From NCBI GenBank assembly GCA_002449635.1, contig DJXF01000054.1:4460-10952 (forward strand): DNA of 6,493 nucleotides, read 5' to 3'. A model generated the notes under the pieces. That model saw nothing but the letters and a program-made list of their open reading frames with translations, did not search any database and had not been told where the DNA came from. The position numbers and the translations under genes are program-made. Positions 1 to 6,050 of this stretch are shown piece after piece (positions within the stretch are counted from its first letter, which is position 1; the number at the start of each line of letters is the position of its first letter). This DNA comes from Clostridiales bacterium UBA7011 (lineage in GTDB: Bacteria > Bacillota > Clostridia > Oscillospirales > Butyricicoccaceae).

Positions 1-53
1 ATCAACCGATTTCAACGGGCAGACCGGCGGATTGTTCATCCGACGTGTCTGCA

Positions 54-84
54 GCGCGCGGCGAGCGCGCCGGACGTTTCTTTT
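54..84 (+). terminator. Possible weak terminator of an upstream gene
   Basis: GCGCGC at 54-59 can pair with GCGCGC at 65-70 around a 5-base loop; an alternative stem is CGGCG 59-63 with CGCCG 68-72. A T-rich run, TTTCTTTT at 77-84, follows a few bases later. This is the general shape of a rho-independent terminator, but the T run is interrupted by C and separated from the stem. It would fit the end of a gene lying left of the window. Confidence 0.25.
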
Positions 85-89
85 GCCAA

Positions 90-114
90 GCTTTTCTTTT
101 CGGGAAAGAAAAGC
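90..114. repeat. Perfect 10-bp inverted repeat of pyrimidine/purine tracts
   Basis: GCTTTTCTTT at 90-99 is exactly complementary to AAAGAAAAGC at 105-114, with the 5-base loop TCGGG. The left arm shares TTTCTTTT (93-100) with a direct copy at 77-84. The hairpin sits directly upstream of the ABC-F ribosome binding site. I have the impression that similar CTTTTCTTT/AAAGAAAAG hairpins recur in intergenic DNA of related Clostridia, but this cannot be checked here. It could be a dispersed palindromic repeat, a terminator core or a leader structure; there is no T run directly after it on either strand. Confidence 0.6.
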
Positions 115-135
115 GGGAAGGGAGGGGAGATTTGA

Positions 136-2025
136 TTGGCTGACATCAGCATTTCAGGACTCAACCAGTATTTTGGAGAAAATCAAATTCTTCATGACAT
201 CACATTCGACATTTTTCCGGGCGAAAAGGTCGCGATTGTCGGGCCGAACGGCGCGGGAAAAACCACGCTGTTTCGCGTACTGACGGGAGAACTGCCCTAT
301 GAAAGCGGCAGTATTTCCATCGCAAAAGACCGCACGATCGGCATGATTGATCAGATTCCGGTGTATCAGCCGGAGGACACAGCAGAAGACATTCTGCGCT
401 CGGCGTTTCACCGCATAGATGACGTGCGCACGCGCATGAAGCAAATGGAGCAGCGCATGGAACGCAATGACGATTCCAGACTGCTGCAGCAATACGGCGC
501 ATTGCAGGCGGAATTTGAGGCGATGGGCGGTTATGCCCTCGATTTCGAGGTGGACAAGGTCTGCAACGGTCTGGAAATCCCCAGAGAAATGCGCGAAAAG
601 CCGTTTGATGTGTTGTCCGGCGGCGAAAAAACGCGCGTCAATCTTGCGCGTATCATTTTAGAGGATACGGATATTCTCCTGCTCGATGAGCCGACCAACC
701 ATCTCGACCTTGACGCCGTCGAATGGCTCGGCAATTTTTTGAACGAATACAAAGGCACTGTGGTCACCATTTCGCATGACCGCTATTTTCTCGACCAGTG
801 CTGCGACCGCATCATTGAGCTTTTTGAAGGTCATGCGGACTTTTATGCCGGTTCCTACAGCTATTATGCAGAGGAACGCAAGCTGCGCTTTGCCCAGCGC
901 ATGGCGGAACACAACCATCAGATGGAGGAGCTCAAACGGCTGCAGGACCAGTCGCGCAAAATGCACCAGTGGGGTACGGAGAAAATGCACAAGCGTGCGT
1001 TTTCCATTGATAAGCGCATCGCGCGCATGACGGTGGCGGACCGGCCGAAGCAGCAGAAAAAGCTGTCGATGTCCTTTGGCGACCCCAATTACGAGACGGA
1101 AAATGTGCTCAAGGTGCGCGGCATCTGCAAGAGCTTTGACGGGCGGGAAATTCTCCATGACATCACATTCAACGTCAAAAACGGTGAGCGCATCGCCATA
1201 TTAGGCGACAATGGCACGGGAAAAACGACCCTGCTCAACATCCTGCTCGGGCTGGAGGAGGCGGACAGCGGAACGGTCAAAAAAGGCGACGGCTTAAAGC
1301 CCGCGTATCTGCCGCAGGTGGTCACCTTTGAAAATGAACACCGCACCCTTGTCGATACCCTCATTTACGACAAAAATGTCACGCCGCAGACGGCGCGCAA
1401 CCGTCTGGGACGGTTTCAGTTTTCCGGCGAGGAACAGCTCAAGCCGGTCTCCAGTCTGTCGGGCGGTGAGAAAAGCCGCCTGCGCCTGTGCGAGCTGATG
1501 TATGACAAGCTCAATCTGCTTGTGCTCGATGAGCCGACCAACCATCTGGACATTCTCTCCCGCGAGTGGATTGAGGAGGCGGTAGAGGGCTTCACCGGCA
1601 CACTGCTGTTTGTGTCCCATGACCGCTATTTTGTCTCGCGTTTTGCCAGCCGCATCATTGTGCTGATGGACGGCGAAATGGTTGATTTTCACGGAAATTA
1701 TGAGGAATATCTCGCCTTTCGCGCGCGAAAAGCTGCGGAAAAAGCGGCAGCTGCCGCACCAAAGCCGAAAAAGGACAAGCCAAAGCGCAAGGGCGGTACG
1801 AAGCCGCTGGAAAAGAAAATCGCCAAACTGGAGCGCGAAATTTCAGAGACAGAGGCACAGAGCGCCGCACTGGATGAGCAAATGGCTGCCGCTGCCAGCG
1901 ATCCCGGCAAACTGATCGAGCTGTCTGAGCAAAAGGACGCGCTGGAAACCGCGCTCATGGAGCTGATGGAGCAGTGGGAAGACCTGTCCTCTCAGCTGGA
2001 AGAGATGCAGGGTGACGAACCATGA
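136..2025 (+). CDS. ABC-F family ATPase (ribosome-associated, with C-terminal coiled coil)
   Basis: A 629-residue soluble protein with two ABC ATPase domains and no membrane segment, the ABC-F plan. Domain 1 has Walker A GPNGAGKTT (36-44), signature LSGGE (160-164), Walker B with catalytic Glu LLLDEP (181-186) and SHDR (213-216). Domain 2 has GDNGTGKTT (357-365), LSGGE (441-445), LVLDEP (462-467) and SHDR (494-497). The charged linker at about 240-315 matches the position of the P-site tRNA interaction motif. A Lys/Ala/Pro-rich stretch (about 530-556) and a coiled coil (about 557-625) resemble the C-terminal extension of Uup and YdiF. ABC-F proteins bind the ribosomal E site and relieve stalled or drug-bound ribosomes; a housekeeping role is more likely here than antibiotic resistance, but sequence alone does not settle that. 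The start is TTG at 136, chosen because the family N-terminus begins there and a GGAGGGGAG site (121-129) lies 6 bases upstream. The next gene overlaps by ATGA. Confidence 0.95.
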   Translation: MADISISGLNQYFGENQILHDITFDIFPGEKVAIVGPNGAGKTTLFRVLTGELPYESGSISIAKDRTIGMIDQIPVYQPEDTAEDILRSAFHRIDDVRTRMKQMEQRMERNDDSRLLQQYGALQAEFEAMGGYALDFEVDKVCNGLEIPREMREKPFDVLSGGEKTRVNLARIILEDTDILLLDEPTNHLDLDAVEWLGNFLNEYKGTVVTISHDRYFLDQCCDRIIELFEGHADFYAGSYSYYAEERKLRFAQRMAEHNHQMEELKRLQDQSRKMHQWGTEKMHKRAFSIDKRIARMTVADRPKQQKKLSMSFGDPNYETENVLKVRGICKSFDGREILHDITFNVKNGERIAILGDNGTGKTTLLNILLGLEEADSGTVKKGDGLKPAYLPQVVTFENEHRTLVDTLIYDKNVTPQTARNRLGRFQFSGEEQLKPVSSLSGGEKSRLRLCELMYDKLNLLVLDEPTNHLDILSREWIEEAVEGFTGTLLFVSHDRYFVSRFASRIIVLMDGEMVDFHGNYEEYLAFRARKAAEKAAAAAPKPKKDKPKRKGGTKPLEKKIAKLEREISETEAQSAALDEQMAAAASDPGKLIELSEQKDALETALMELMEQWEDLSSQLEEMQGDEP

Positions 2026-2786
2026 AAGCATTCTATCGCGGCTTATGTGTGGTCTGCGCAGTGTGTGCAGCGACTTGCATCCCGTTTCGCCCGCTGTGGT
2101 TCGGGCTGGCCTTTTTCACGGCTTTGAGTGTCTGCGCGGGTGCGATGTGGGCCCTGCTGACTGTGCGCGATCAGCAGGATAACCGCTGGTCCCGGGCTGC
2201 GGGAAGGGTTGCCTGCATCGGACACATTGTGTTTCTGCTGTGGCTGCTCTCGGTGGCGGTGGTGGAAGGTCTGATTCTTTCCGGCGCACATACCGACGCG
2301 CAGGCGATGACGGCGGATACCATTTTCGTCCTCGGCGGCGGCATCAAGGGCGAACAGCCGACACAGACGCTGCGCAACCGGCTTGCCGTCGCGCTCGATG
2401 TGATGGAACAGAATCCCAATGCGCAGATCATCGTGTGCGGCGGACAGGGCGATGACGAAATCTGCACGGAAGCCTCCGTCATGCGCCGCTGGATGGTGAA
2501 CCACGGCGCGGATTCCGCGCGCATCACGGTGGAGGACCAGTCGCGCAATACCGTGCAGAATATTGAAAATGCACTGCAAATCTGCCGGAAAAAAGGCTGG
2601 AGCACGGACCAAATCGGTGTGCTGTCCAGCGGTTTTCATCTGTTTCGCGTGCGGCACATCATGCGCAACTGCGCCTTGTCTCCGGCGGCAATCGCCGCGC
2701 CGTCCGGCAATCCGGCGATGCACGTGCTGTTCTGCATCCGCGAATATTTTTCGATATGGAAGCTGATTTTCACCGGATATTGGTAA
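2022..2786 (+). CDS. YdcF/SanA-like DUF218 membrane-anchored protein
   Basis: A 254-residue protein with about three hydrophobic segments at its N-terminus (about 5-20, 24-47 and 62-85), followed by a DUF218 domain from about 98 to 254. The domain opens with the strand and glycine turn DTIFVLGGGIKG (99-110). It continues with IIVCGGQGDDE (136-146), an acidic TEASVM segment (149-154), SRNTVQNI (174-181), which matches the family's S-x-N-T-x-x-N pattern, and SSGFHLFRV (202-210). DUF218 proteins include E. coli YdcF, which binds S-adenosylmethionine in vitro, and SanA, linked to envelope barrier function; the biochemical role is generally unknown. The soluble domain is next to the membrane, but which side it faces cannot be read from the sequence. 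The start overlaps the ABC-F stop by ATGA, with AGGGTGA (2009-2015) inside the upstream gene, so translation is probably coupled. A functional link to the ABC-F protein is inference only. Confidence 0.86.
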   Translation: MKAFYRGLCVVCAVCAATCIPFRPLWFGLAFFTALSVCAGAMWALLTVRDQQDNRWSRAAGRVACIGHIVFLLWLLSVAVVEGLILSGAHTDAQAMTADTIFVLGGGIKGEQPTQTLRNRLAVALDVMEQNPNAQIIVCGGQGDDEICTEASVMRRWMVNHGADSARITVEDQSRNTVQNIENALQICRKKGWSTDQIGVLSSGFHLFRVRHIMRNCALSPAAIAAPSGNPAMHVLFCIREYFSIWKLIFTGYW

Positions 2787-2801
2787 AATAAAACACGAAT
2801 T

Positions 2802-2808
2802 AGGAGGG
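2802..2808 (+). promoter_or_regulatory. Strong ribosome binding site of the small unknown gene
   Basis: AGGAGGG lies 6 bases before the ATG at 2815. It is the closest match to the consensus Shine-Dalgarno sequence in the window, and it is the main support that the unrecognised reading frame behind it is really translated. Confidence 0.8.
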
Positions 2809-2814
2809 AATGCT

Positions 2815-3198
2815 ATGACGAGCTATTCTGTTTCCTGCGGCATCTATGCCACAGACAATGACCACCTGAAGCTGGCGGAGCTGCGCGTGCCCGAGCAGGA
2901 CGTTCCGCAGTTTATCACCGGACTGCGCGCACTGCTCACGGGCGCGATTGAAATGCTTCGCCTGTGCGATGCAAAGCAGAAAGCCGTCATCACCGGCAAG
3001 GGACAGACGACCTTCCCGCTCGTGTTTGAAAACGGCAGTACAGCCTATCTGTGCGAGGAAAATCTCTATGAAATGGAGGAATTTGCCCTCGCGCGTCTGT
3101 TCGGACAGAAAAAGCCGAATGCCTGCCTGACCCTTCAGCTCGCCGGAGAGGATGACCTTCAGCTGAGCGTAGGTCTGTGGATCGGCGACAAAAAGTAA
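2815..3198 (+). CDS. Small conserved-looking protein of unknown function
   Basis: A 127-residue protein that I do not recognise. It has no signal peptide or membrane segment and is probably cytoplasmic. Strand-like residues open it (3-11 and 18-25), then comes a likely helix rich in Leu and Ala at about 29-53, a strand-turn-strand region around 56-80, a second likely helix at 81-97, and two closing strands (103-109 and 114-123). This suggests a compact alpha/beta fold. Four cysteines (8, 51, 80, 104) are spread out and do not form an obvious metal site. GC-ending codons match the neighbours, and the ribosome binding site is very strong, so it is likely a native gene rather than a chance frame. 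It lies 28 bases after the DUF218 gene with no clear promoter or terminator between, so it is probably the third gene of that unit. The next gene, prfA, has its own AT-rich promoter region. Confidence 0.78.
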   Translation: MTSYSVSCGIYATDNDHLKLAELRVPEQDVPQFITGLRALLTGAIEMLRLCDAKQKAVITGKGQTTFPLVFENGSTAYLCEENLYEMEEFALARLFGQKKPNACLTLQLAGEDDLQLSVGLWIGDKK

Positions 3199-3213
3199 AA
3201 TATAAATAGTAAA

Positions 3214-3243
3214 ATACAATTTGTAAACATACTATTGTATAAT
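3214..3243 (+). promoter_or_regulatory. Likely promoter of prfA
   Basis: The 77-base gap before prfA is strikingly AT-rich. It contains a perfect -10 hexamer TATAAT at 3238-3243, 32 bases before the start codon. With a 17-base spacer the -35 position would be TACAAT (3215-3220), a poor match to TTGACA, while a better-looking TTGTAA (3221-3226) is only 11 bases away. Inverted repeats overlap the element: ATACAAT 3214-3220 with ATTGTAT 3234-3240, and TACAA 3215-3219 with TTGTA 3221-3225. A weak -35 with overlapping symmetry would fit a regulated promoter, but AT-rich DNA gives such repeats easily. Confidence 0.45.
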
Positions 3244-3275
3244 TAAAAGCAATTATTACATGGAGTTGAATTATC

Positions 3276-4349
3276 ATGCTGGAAAAACTGGAAAGGCTGG
3301 CTGACCGATACGATGAGTTAGGGGAGCTGCTGTCCAGTCCGACGTTATATGACGATCCGCCGCGGGCGGCGGCACTTGCCAAGGAGCAGAGCGAGCTGCA
3401 GCCGATTATAGCCGCCTATCGCCGATACAGCGCAGCACAGCAGGCGGCGGCGGATGCGCGCGACCTGCTCGGGGATGCAGGCGGTGACGCGGAGCTGCGC
3501 GCATTGGCACAGGAGGAGCTGGCGTCGAGCCGCGCGGAAAGCGAACGGCTGGAGGAGGAGCTCAGACTGCTGCTTCTGCCGAAGGATGAAAACGACAGCC
3601 GCAGTGTCATCATGGAAATTCGCGCGGGCGCAGGCGGAGAAGAGGCTGCGCTGTTTGCCGCATCACTGTACCGCATGTATACGATGTACGCCGACGCGCG
3701 CGGCTGGAAAACCGAACGCATCGGACAGTCGGAAACCGAGCTCGGCGGATTTAAGGAAATTACCTTCAGTATTGACGGCGAGGGCGCATTTTCCCGTCTG
3801 AAATACGAGAGCGGCGTGCACCGCGTACAGCGCGTGCCGGAGACCGAGTCGCAGGGACGCGTGCACACATCCACCGTCACGGTCGCAGTGCTGCCGGAGG
3901 TCGACGATGTGGAGCTGACGATCGACCCGAAGGACCTGCGCATTGATACGTTCCGCTCGTCGGGCGCGGGCGGTCAGCACATCAACAAAACATCTTCCGC
4001 GATCCGCGTCACACACCTGCCGACCGGCATGGTCGTGGAATGTCAGGACGAGCGAAGCCAGTTCAAAAACAAGGACAAAGCGCTGCGCGTACTGCGTTCG
4101 CGGCTGTTTGAAATCGAACAGCGCAAGCGGGACGATGCGATTGCCGCCGAGCGCCGCAGCCAGGTCGGAACAGGCGACCGCTCCGAGCGGATCCGCACAT
4201 ACAATTTTCCGGAGAACCGGATTTCGGAGCACCGCATCAAGCTGACCCTATACAAGCTGGACAGCTTTCTCAACGGCGATCTGGATGAGGTGCTCGACGC
4301 GCTGATTACGACCGATCAGGCCAACAAGCTGGCAAATGCCGAGGCATAG
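3276..4349 (+). CDS. prfA: Peptide chain release factor 1 (RF1)
   Basis: RF1 reads UAA and UAG in the ribosomal A site and triggers peptide release. The 357-residue length is normal for a full RF1. The helical N-terminal domain spans about 1-105. The codon-recognition tripeptide of the PxT class is PET at 188-190, within RVQRVPETESQGR, which marks RF1 and not RF2 (SPF) and is the form seen in Bacillus-type RF1. The catalytic GGQ motif is at 232-234 within SGAGGQHINKTSSAIR; its Gln is normally methylated by PrmC. The C-terminal RTYNFPENRISEHR segment (307-320) is also typical. The ATG at 3276 fits the family N-terminus MLEKLE; GGAG at 3262-3265 is 10 bases upstream, a somewhat long spacing. 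The gene has its own AT-rich promoter region. It ends in TAG, the stop codon that only RF1 reads. In Bacillus prmC lies between prfA and the threonylcarbamoyl-AMP synthase gene; here prmC is absent from that position. Confidence 0.98.
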   Translation: MLEKLERLADRYDELGELLSSPTLYDDPPRAAALAKEQSELQPIIAAYRRYSAAQQAAADARDLLGDAGGDAELRALAQEELASSRAESERLEEELRLLLLPKDENDSRSVIMEIRAGAGGEEAALFAASLYRMYTMYADARGWKTERIGQSETELGGFKEITFSIDGEGAFSRLKYESGVHRVQRVPETESQGRVHTSTVTVAVLPEVDDVELTIDPKDLRIDTFRSSGAGGQHINKTSSAIRVTHLPTGMVVECQDERSQFKNKDKALRVLRSRLFEIEQRKRDDAIAAERRSQVGTGDRSERIRTYNFPENRISEHRIKLTLYKLDSFLNGDLDEVLDALITTDQANKLANAEA

Positions 4350-4390
4350 CAGCTGGTATCATTACAAATAATAAATTAAAAAAACATAAA

Positions 4391-4399
4391 TACTATAAG
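4391..4399 (+). promoter_or_regulatory. Possible promoter -10 of the threonylcarbamoyl-AMP synthase gene
   Basis: The 70-base gap after prfA is very AT-rich from about 4360 on. Two overlapping -10-like hexamers occur, TACTAT (4391-4396) and TATAAG (4394-4399), 20-23 bases before the ATG. No good -35 sits at the right distance; TTACAA at 4362-4367 is too far away. The string ATACTAT also occurs in the promoter region of prfA (3229-3235). I see no hairpin with a T run ending prfA, so read-through from prfA is possible as well. Confidence 0.3.
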
Positions 4400-4419
4400 T
4401 AATCAAAAGAGGAAGATTC

Positions 4420-5463
4420 ATGCAAACAAAGCTGCTGCGTCCGTCGGAGGACCCGACGGCAATTGAACAGGCGGGCGAACTGCTGCGCGCCGGAGAGGTG
4501 GTAGGCATTCCGACGGAAACGGTGTATGGCCTGGCCGCCGATGCGCGCAATCCGGAGGCGGTCGCGCGTATTTTTGAGGCAAAGGGGCGTCCGCAGGACA
4601 ATCCGCTCATCGTACACATCGCACATCTCGACACCGTACATGACATCGCTGCTGACTTTCCGCCCGCAGCGCAGGCGCTGGCAAAGGCGTACTGGCCCGG
4701 GCCGCTGACGATCATTCTGCCCAAACAGGATTCAATACCTATGGTAACATCAGGCGGGTTAAATACAGTCGGTATTCGATTCCCGTCGCATCCGCTGGCA
4801 CAGGCGATCATTCGGGCGGCCGGCGTGCCGCTGGCGGCGCCTTCGGCGAATCTGTCCGGGCGTCCCTCGACGACGACGGCGCAGCATGTCATGGAGGATT
4901 TGAACGGCAAAATTGCCGCCGTTGTGGACGGCGGCGCGTGCACGGTCGGTGTGGAATCCACAGTGGTTTCGCTGTGCGGGGCGCGTCCGCGCCTGCTCCG
5001 TCCGGGCGGCATTTCGCTGGAGCAGCTGCGGGCTGTGCTCGGCGAGGTGGATGTGGACCGCGCGCTGCGCGAACGCATTGATGATACGGAAAAGGTGTCC
5101 GCGCCCGGCATGAAATACCGGCATTATGCCCCCAAAGCGCCGGTTACGGTCGTTTTTGGTTCACCAAAGGCGAGTGCGGATTATATCGCGTCCCGCCTGG
5201 GGGACAAAACCGGCGTGCTTTGCTTTGACGACTGCGCCGCGCGTTTTCGCGGACAGGCAGTTGTGGAGACATTCGGCCCGTCGGCCGACGCGGCGGAGCA
5301 GGCACGCGAGGTATTCGATGCGCTGCGCCGGTTTGACACCACCGACTGCACCGAAATTTTCGCGCAGTGCCCCCCGTCGGACGGAATCGGACTGGCCGTG
5401 TCCAACCGCATCAAAAAGGCGGCAGGCTTCCATGTCATTGACCTGACGGAGGGAGAAAAATGA
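4420..5463 (+). CDS. tsaC: L-threonylcarbamoyladenylate synthase (Sua5/YwlC type)
   Basis: This enzyme makes threonylcarbamoyl-AMP from threonine, bicarbonate and ATP, the first step in the t6A modification at position 37 of tRNAs reading ANN codons; TsaD with TsaB and TsaE then transfers the group. At 347 residues it is the long two-domain form (Sua5, YwlC, also called TsaC2) and not the short TsaC of E. coli. The YrdC domain (about 8-200) shows PTETVYGLAADA (31-42), KGRP (55-58), WPGPLT (92-97), the SGGLNTVGIR segment (111-120), APSAN (140-144) and VESTVV (178-183). The linker SAPGMKYRHYAP (227-238) is the family's conserved interdomain motif, followed by the Sua5 domain (about 240-340). 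AGAGGAAG (4408-4415) lies 4 bases before the ATG, or GAGG 7 bases. Codons at 4732-4779 are unusually AT-ending for this gene. The gene overlaps coaE by 4 bases. Confidence 0.97.
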   Translation: MQTKLLRPSEDPTAIEQAGELLRAGEVVGIPTETVYGLAADARNPEAVARIFEAKGRPQDNPLIVHIAHLDTVHDIAADFPPAAQALAKAYWPGPLTIILPKQDSIPMVTSGGLNTVGIRFPSHPLAQAIIRAAGVPLAAPSANLSGRPSTTTAQHVMEDLNGKIAAVVDGGACTVGVESTVVSLCGARPRLLRPGGISLEQLRAVLGEVDVDRALRERIDDTEKVSAPGMKYRHYAPKAPVTVVFGSPKASADYIASRLGDKTGVLCFDDCAARFRGQAVVETFGPSADAAEQAREVFDALRRFDTTDCTEIFAQCPPSDGIGLAVSNRIKKAAGFHVIDLTEGEK

Positions 5464-6050
5464 AAATTCTCGGATTGACCGGCGGCTCCGGAACGGGAAA
5501 AAGTGCGGCGAGCGCAGCCTTTGCCGCACTCGGCTGCGGTGTGATCGATGCCGATGCAGCCTATCGCACGCTGTGCGAGACATGCACCCCGATGCTGAAA
5601 GAAATACAGTCCGTATTTCCGAAATCCTTATATCCCAATGGTAAACTCAACCGCAAGGAGCTGGGGCAGGCTGTTTTTTCAGATCCCGATAAGCTGAGGC
5701 AGCTCAACGCGATCACGCATCCGTATATTCGGCGCGCCGCGCGGGAGGCGCTTGCGGAATATGAGGCAAACGGCTGTGCGCTGTGCGTTTACGACGCGCC
5801 GGTGCTGTTTGAAGCCGGTTTGGACAGCGTGTGCGACAAAACGTGTGCGGTGCTCGCCGGGCGTGAAACGCGGATTGCCCGCATTATGGCGCGGGACAAC
5901 ATTTCGCACGAATACGCCGCGCTGCGCATCGATGCACAGGCGGAGGACGCCTTTTACCGCAAACGCTGCGATTATCTCATTCAAAATGACGCCGATCTGG
6001 ACAGCCTGCACGCGCAGGTGCGCCGGATTTACGACGATATACTGCGGTAA
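5460..6050 (+). CDS. coaE: Dephospho-CoA kinase
   Basis: CoaE phosphorylates the ribose 3'-hydroxyl of dephospho-CoA with ATP, the last step of coenzyme A synthesis, in the cytoplasm. The 196-residue length is normal. The P-loop is GLTGGSGTGKS (5-15). The substrate-side VIDADA segment (28-33), THPYIR (86-91), the DAPVLFEAGLD segment (112-122) that corresponds to the family's PLLFE region, the Arg-containing lid RIMARDNIS (141-149), IDAQ (157-160) and the closing YLIQND (172-177) all follow in the expected order. The ATG at 5460 is inside the TGA of the preceding gene (ATGA overlap), and GGAGGGAG at 5448-5455 gives a strong binding site, so translation is coupled but also independently supported. 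Pairing with the threonylcarbamoyl-AMP synthase gene shows no direct pathway link. A short run of AT-ending codons lies at 5604-5645. Confidence 0.97.
   Translation: MKILGLTGGSGTGKSAASAAFAALGCGVIDADAAYRTLCETCTPMLKEIQSVFPKSLYPNGKLNRKELGQAVFSDPDKLRQLNAITHPYIRRAAREALAEYEANGCALCVYDAPVLFEAGLDSVCDKTCAVLAGRETRIARIMARDNISHEYAALRIDAQAEDAFYRKRCDYLIQNDADLDSLHAQVRRIYDDILR

Larger units (their letters stand above)
1..135. other. Upstream intergenic or leader region, no gene identified
   Basis: This stretch lies before the ABC-F gene. On the + strand, two frames that are open from the left edge stop at 133-135 and at 141-143, and the third runs on into an overlap with the ABC-F gene. None gives a protein I recognise, so the 3' end of a preceding gene could lie in the first 50 bases but cannot be shown. 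There is no ATG on the + strand here, so no ATG-started leader peptide of the kind seen before some regulated ABC-F resistance genes. I see no convincing promoter; the ABC-F promoter is probably further upstream. The region contains two hairpins, listed separately, and ends in a purine-rich run that holds the ribosome binding site. Confidence 0.5.

Noticed and set aside
1..39. Start of a divergent gene on the - strand (ATG complement at 37-39)
   Set aside because: No ribosome binding site on that strand, only 13 codons visible, and no recognisable sequence.
32..283. 83-codon + strand frame starting at TTG before and overlapping the ABC-F gene
   Set aside because: No ribosome binding site, Arg/Ser/Phe-rich chance composition, and most of it lies out of frame inside a well-supported gene.
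136..2025. ABC-F protein as a dedicated antibiotic resistance determinant
   Set aside because: The C-terminal coiled coil and its company of housekeeping genes fit the general YdiF/Uup-like type; no leader peptide and no transfer signals were seen.
2043..2723. 226-codon open frame antisense to the DUF218 gene
   Set aside because: His/Arg/Ala-rich shadow translation with no recognisable domain and no ribosome binding site.
2784..2789. TAAAAT as a -10 element for the small unknown gene
   Set aside because: No -35-like hexamer at 16-18 bases upstream, and it overlaps the stop of the preceding gene with only 28 bases between genes; read-through is simpler.
3260..3304. 14-codon ATG frame overlapping the prfA start, as a possible regulatory leader peptide
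   Set aside because: No ribosome binding site before it, and its ATG lies within the bases adjoining the prfA binding site; likely chance.
3416..3943. 175-codon open frame antisense to prfA
   Set aside because: Serine-rich shadow of the GC-rich sense frame; no supporting signals.
4362..5111. 249-codon open frame antisense to the threonylcarbamoyl-AMP synthase gene
   Set aside because: Ser/Arg/Ala-rich low-complexity translation typical of the shadow of a GC-rich gene; the sense frame carries all the family motifs.
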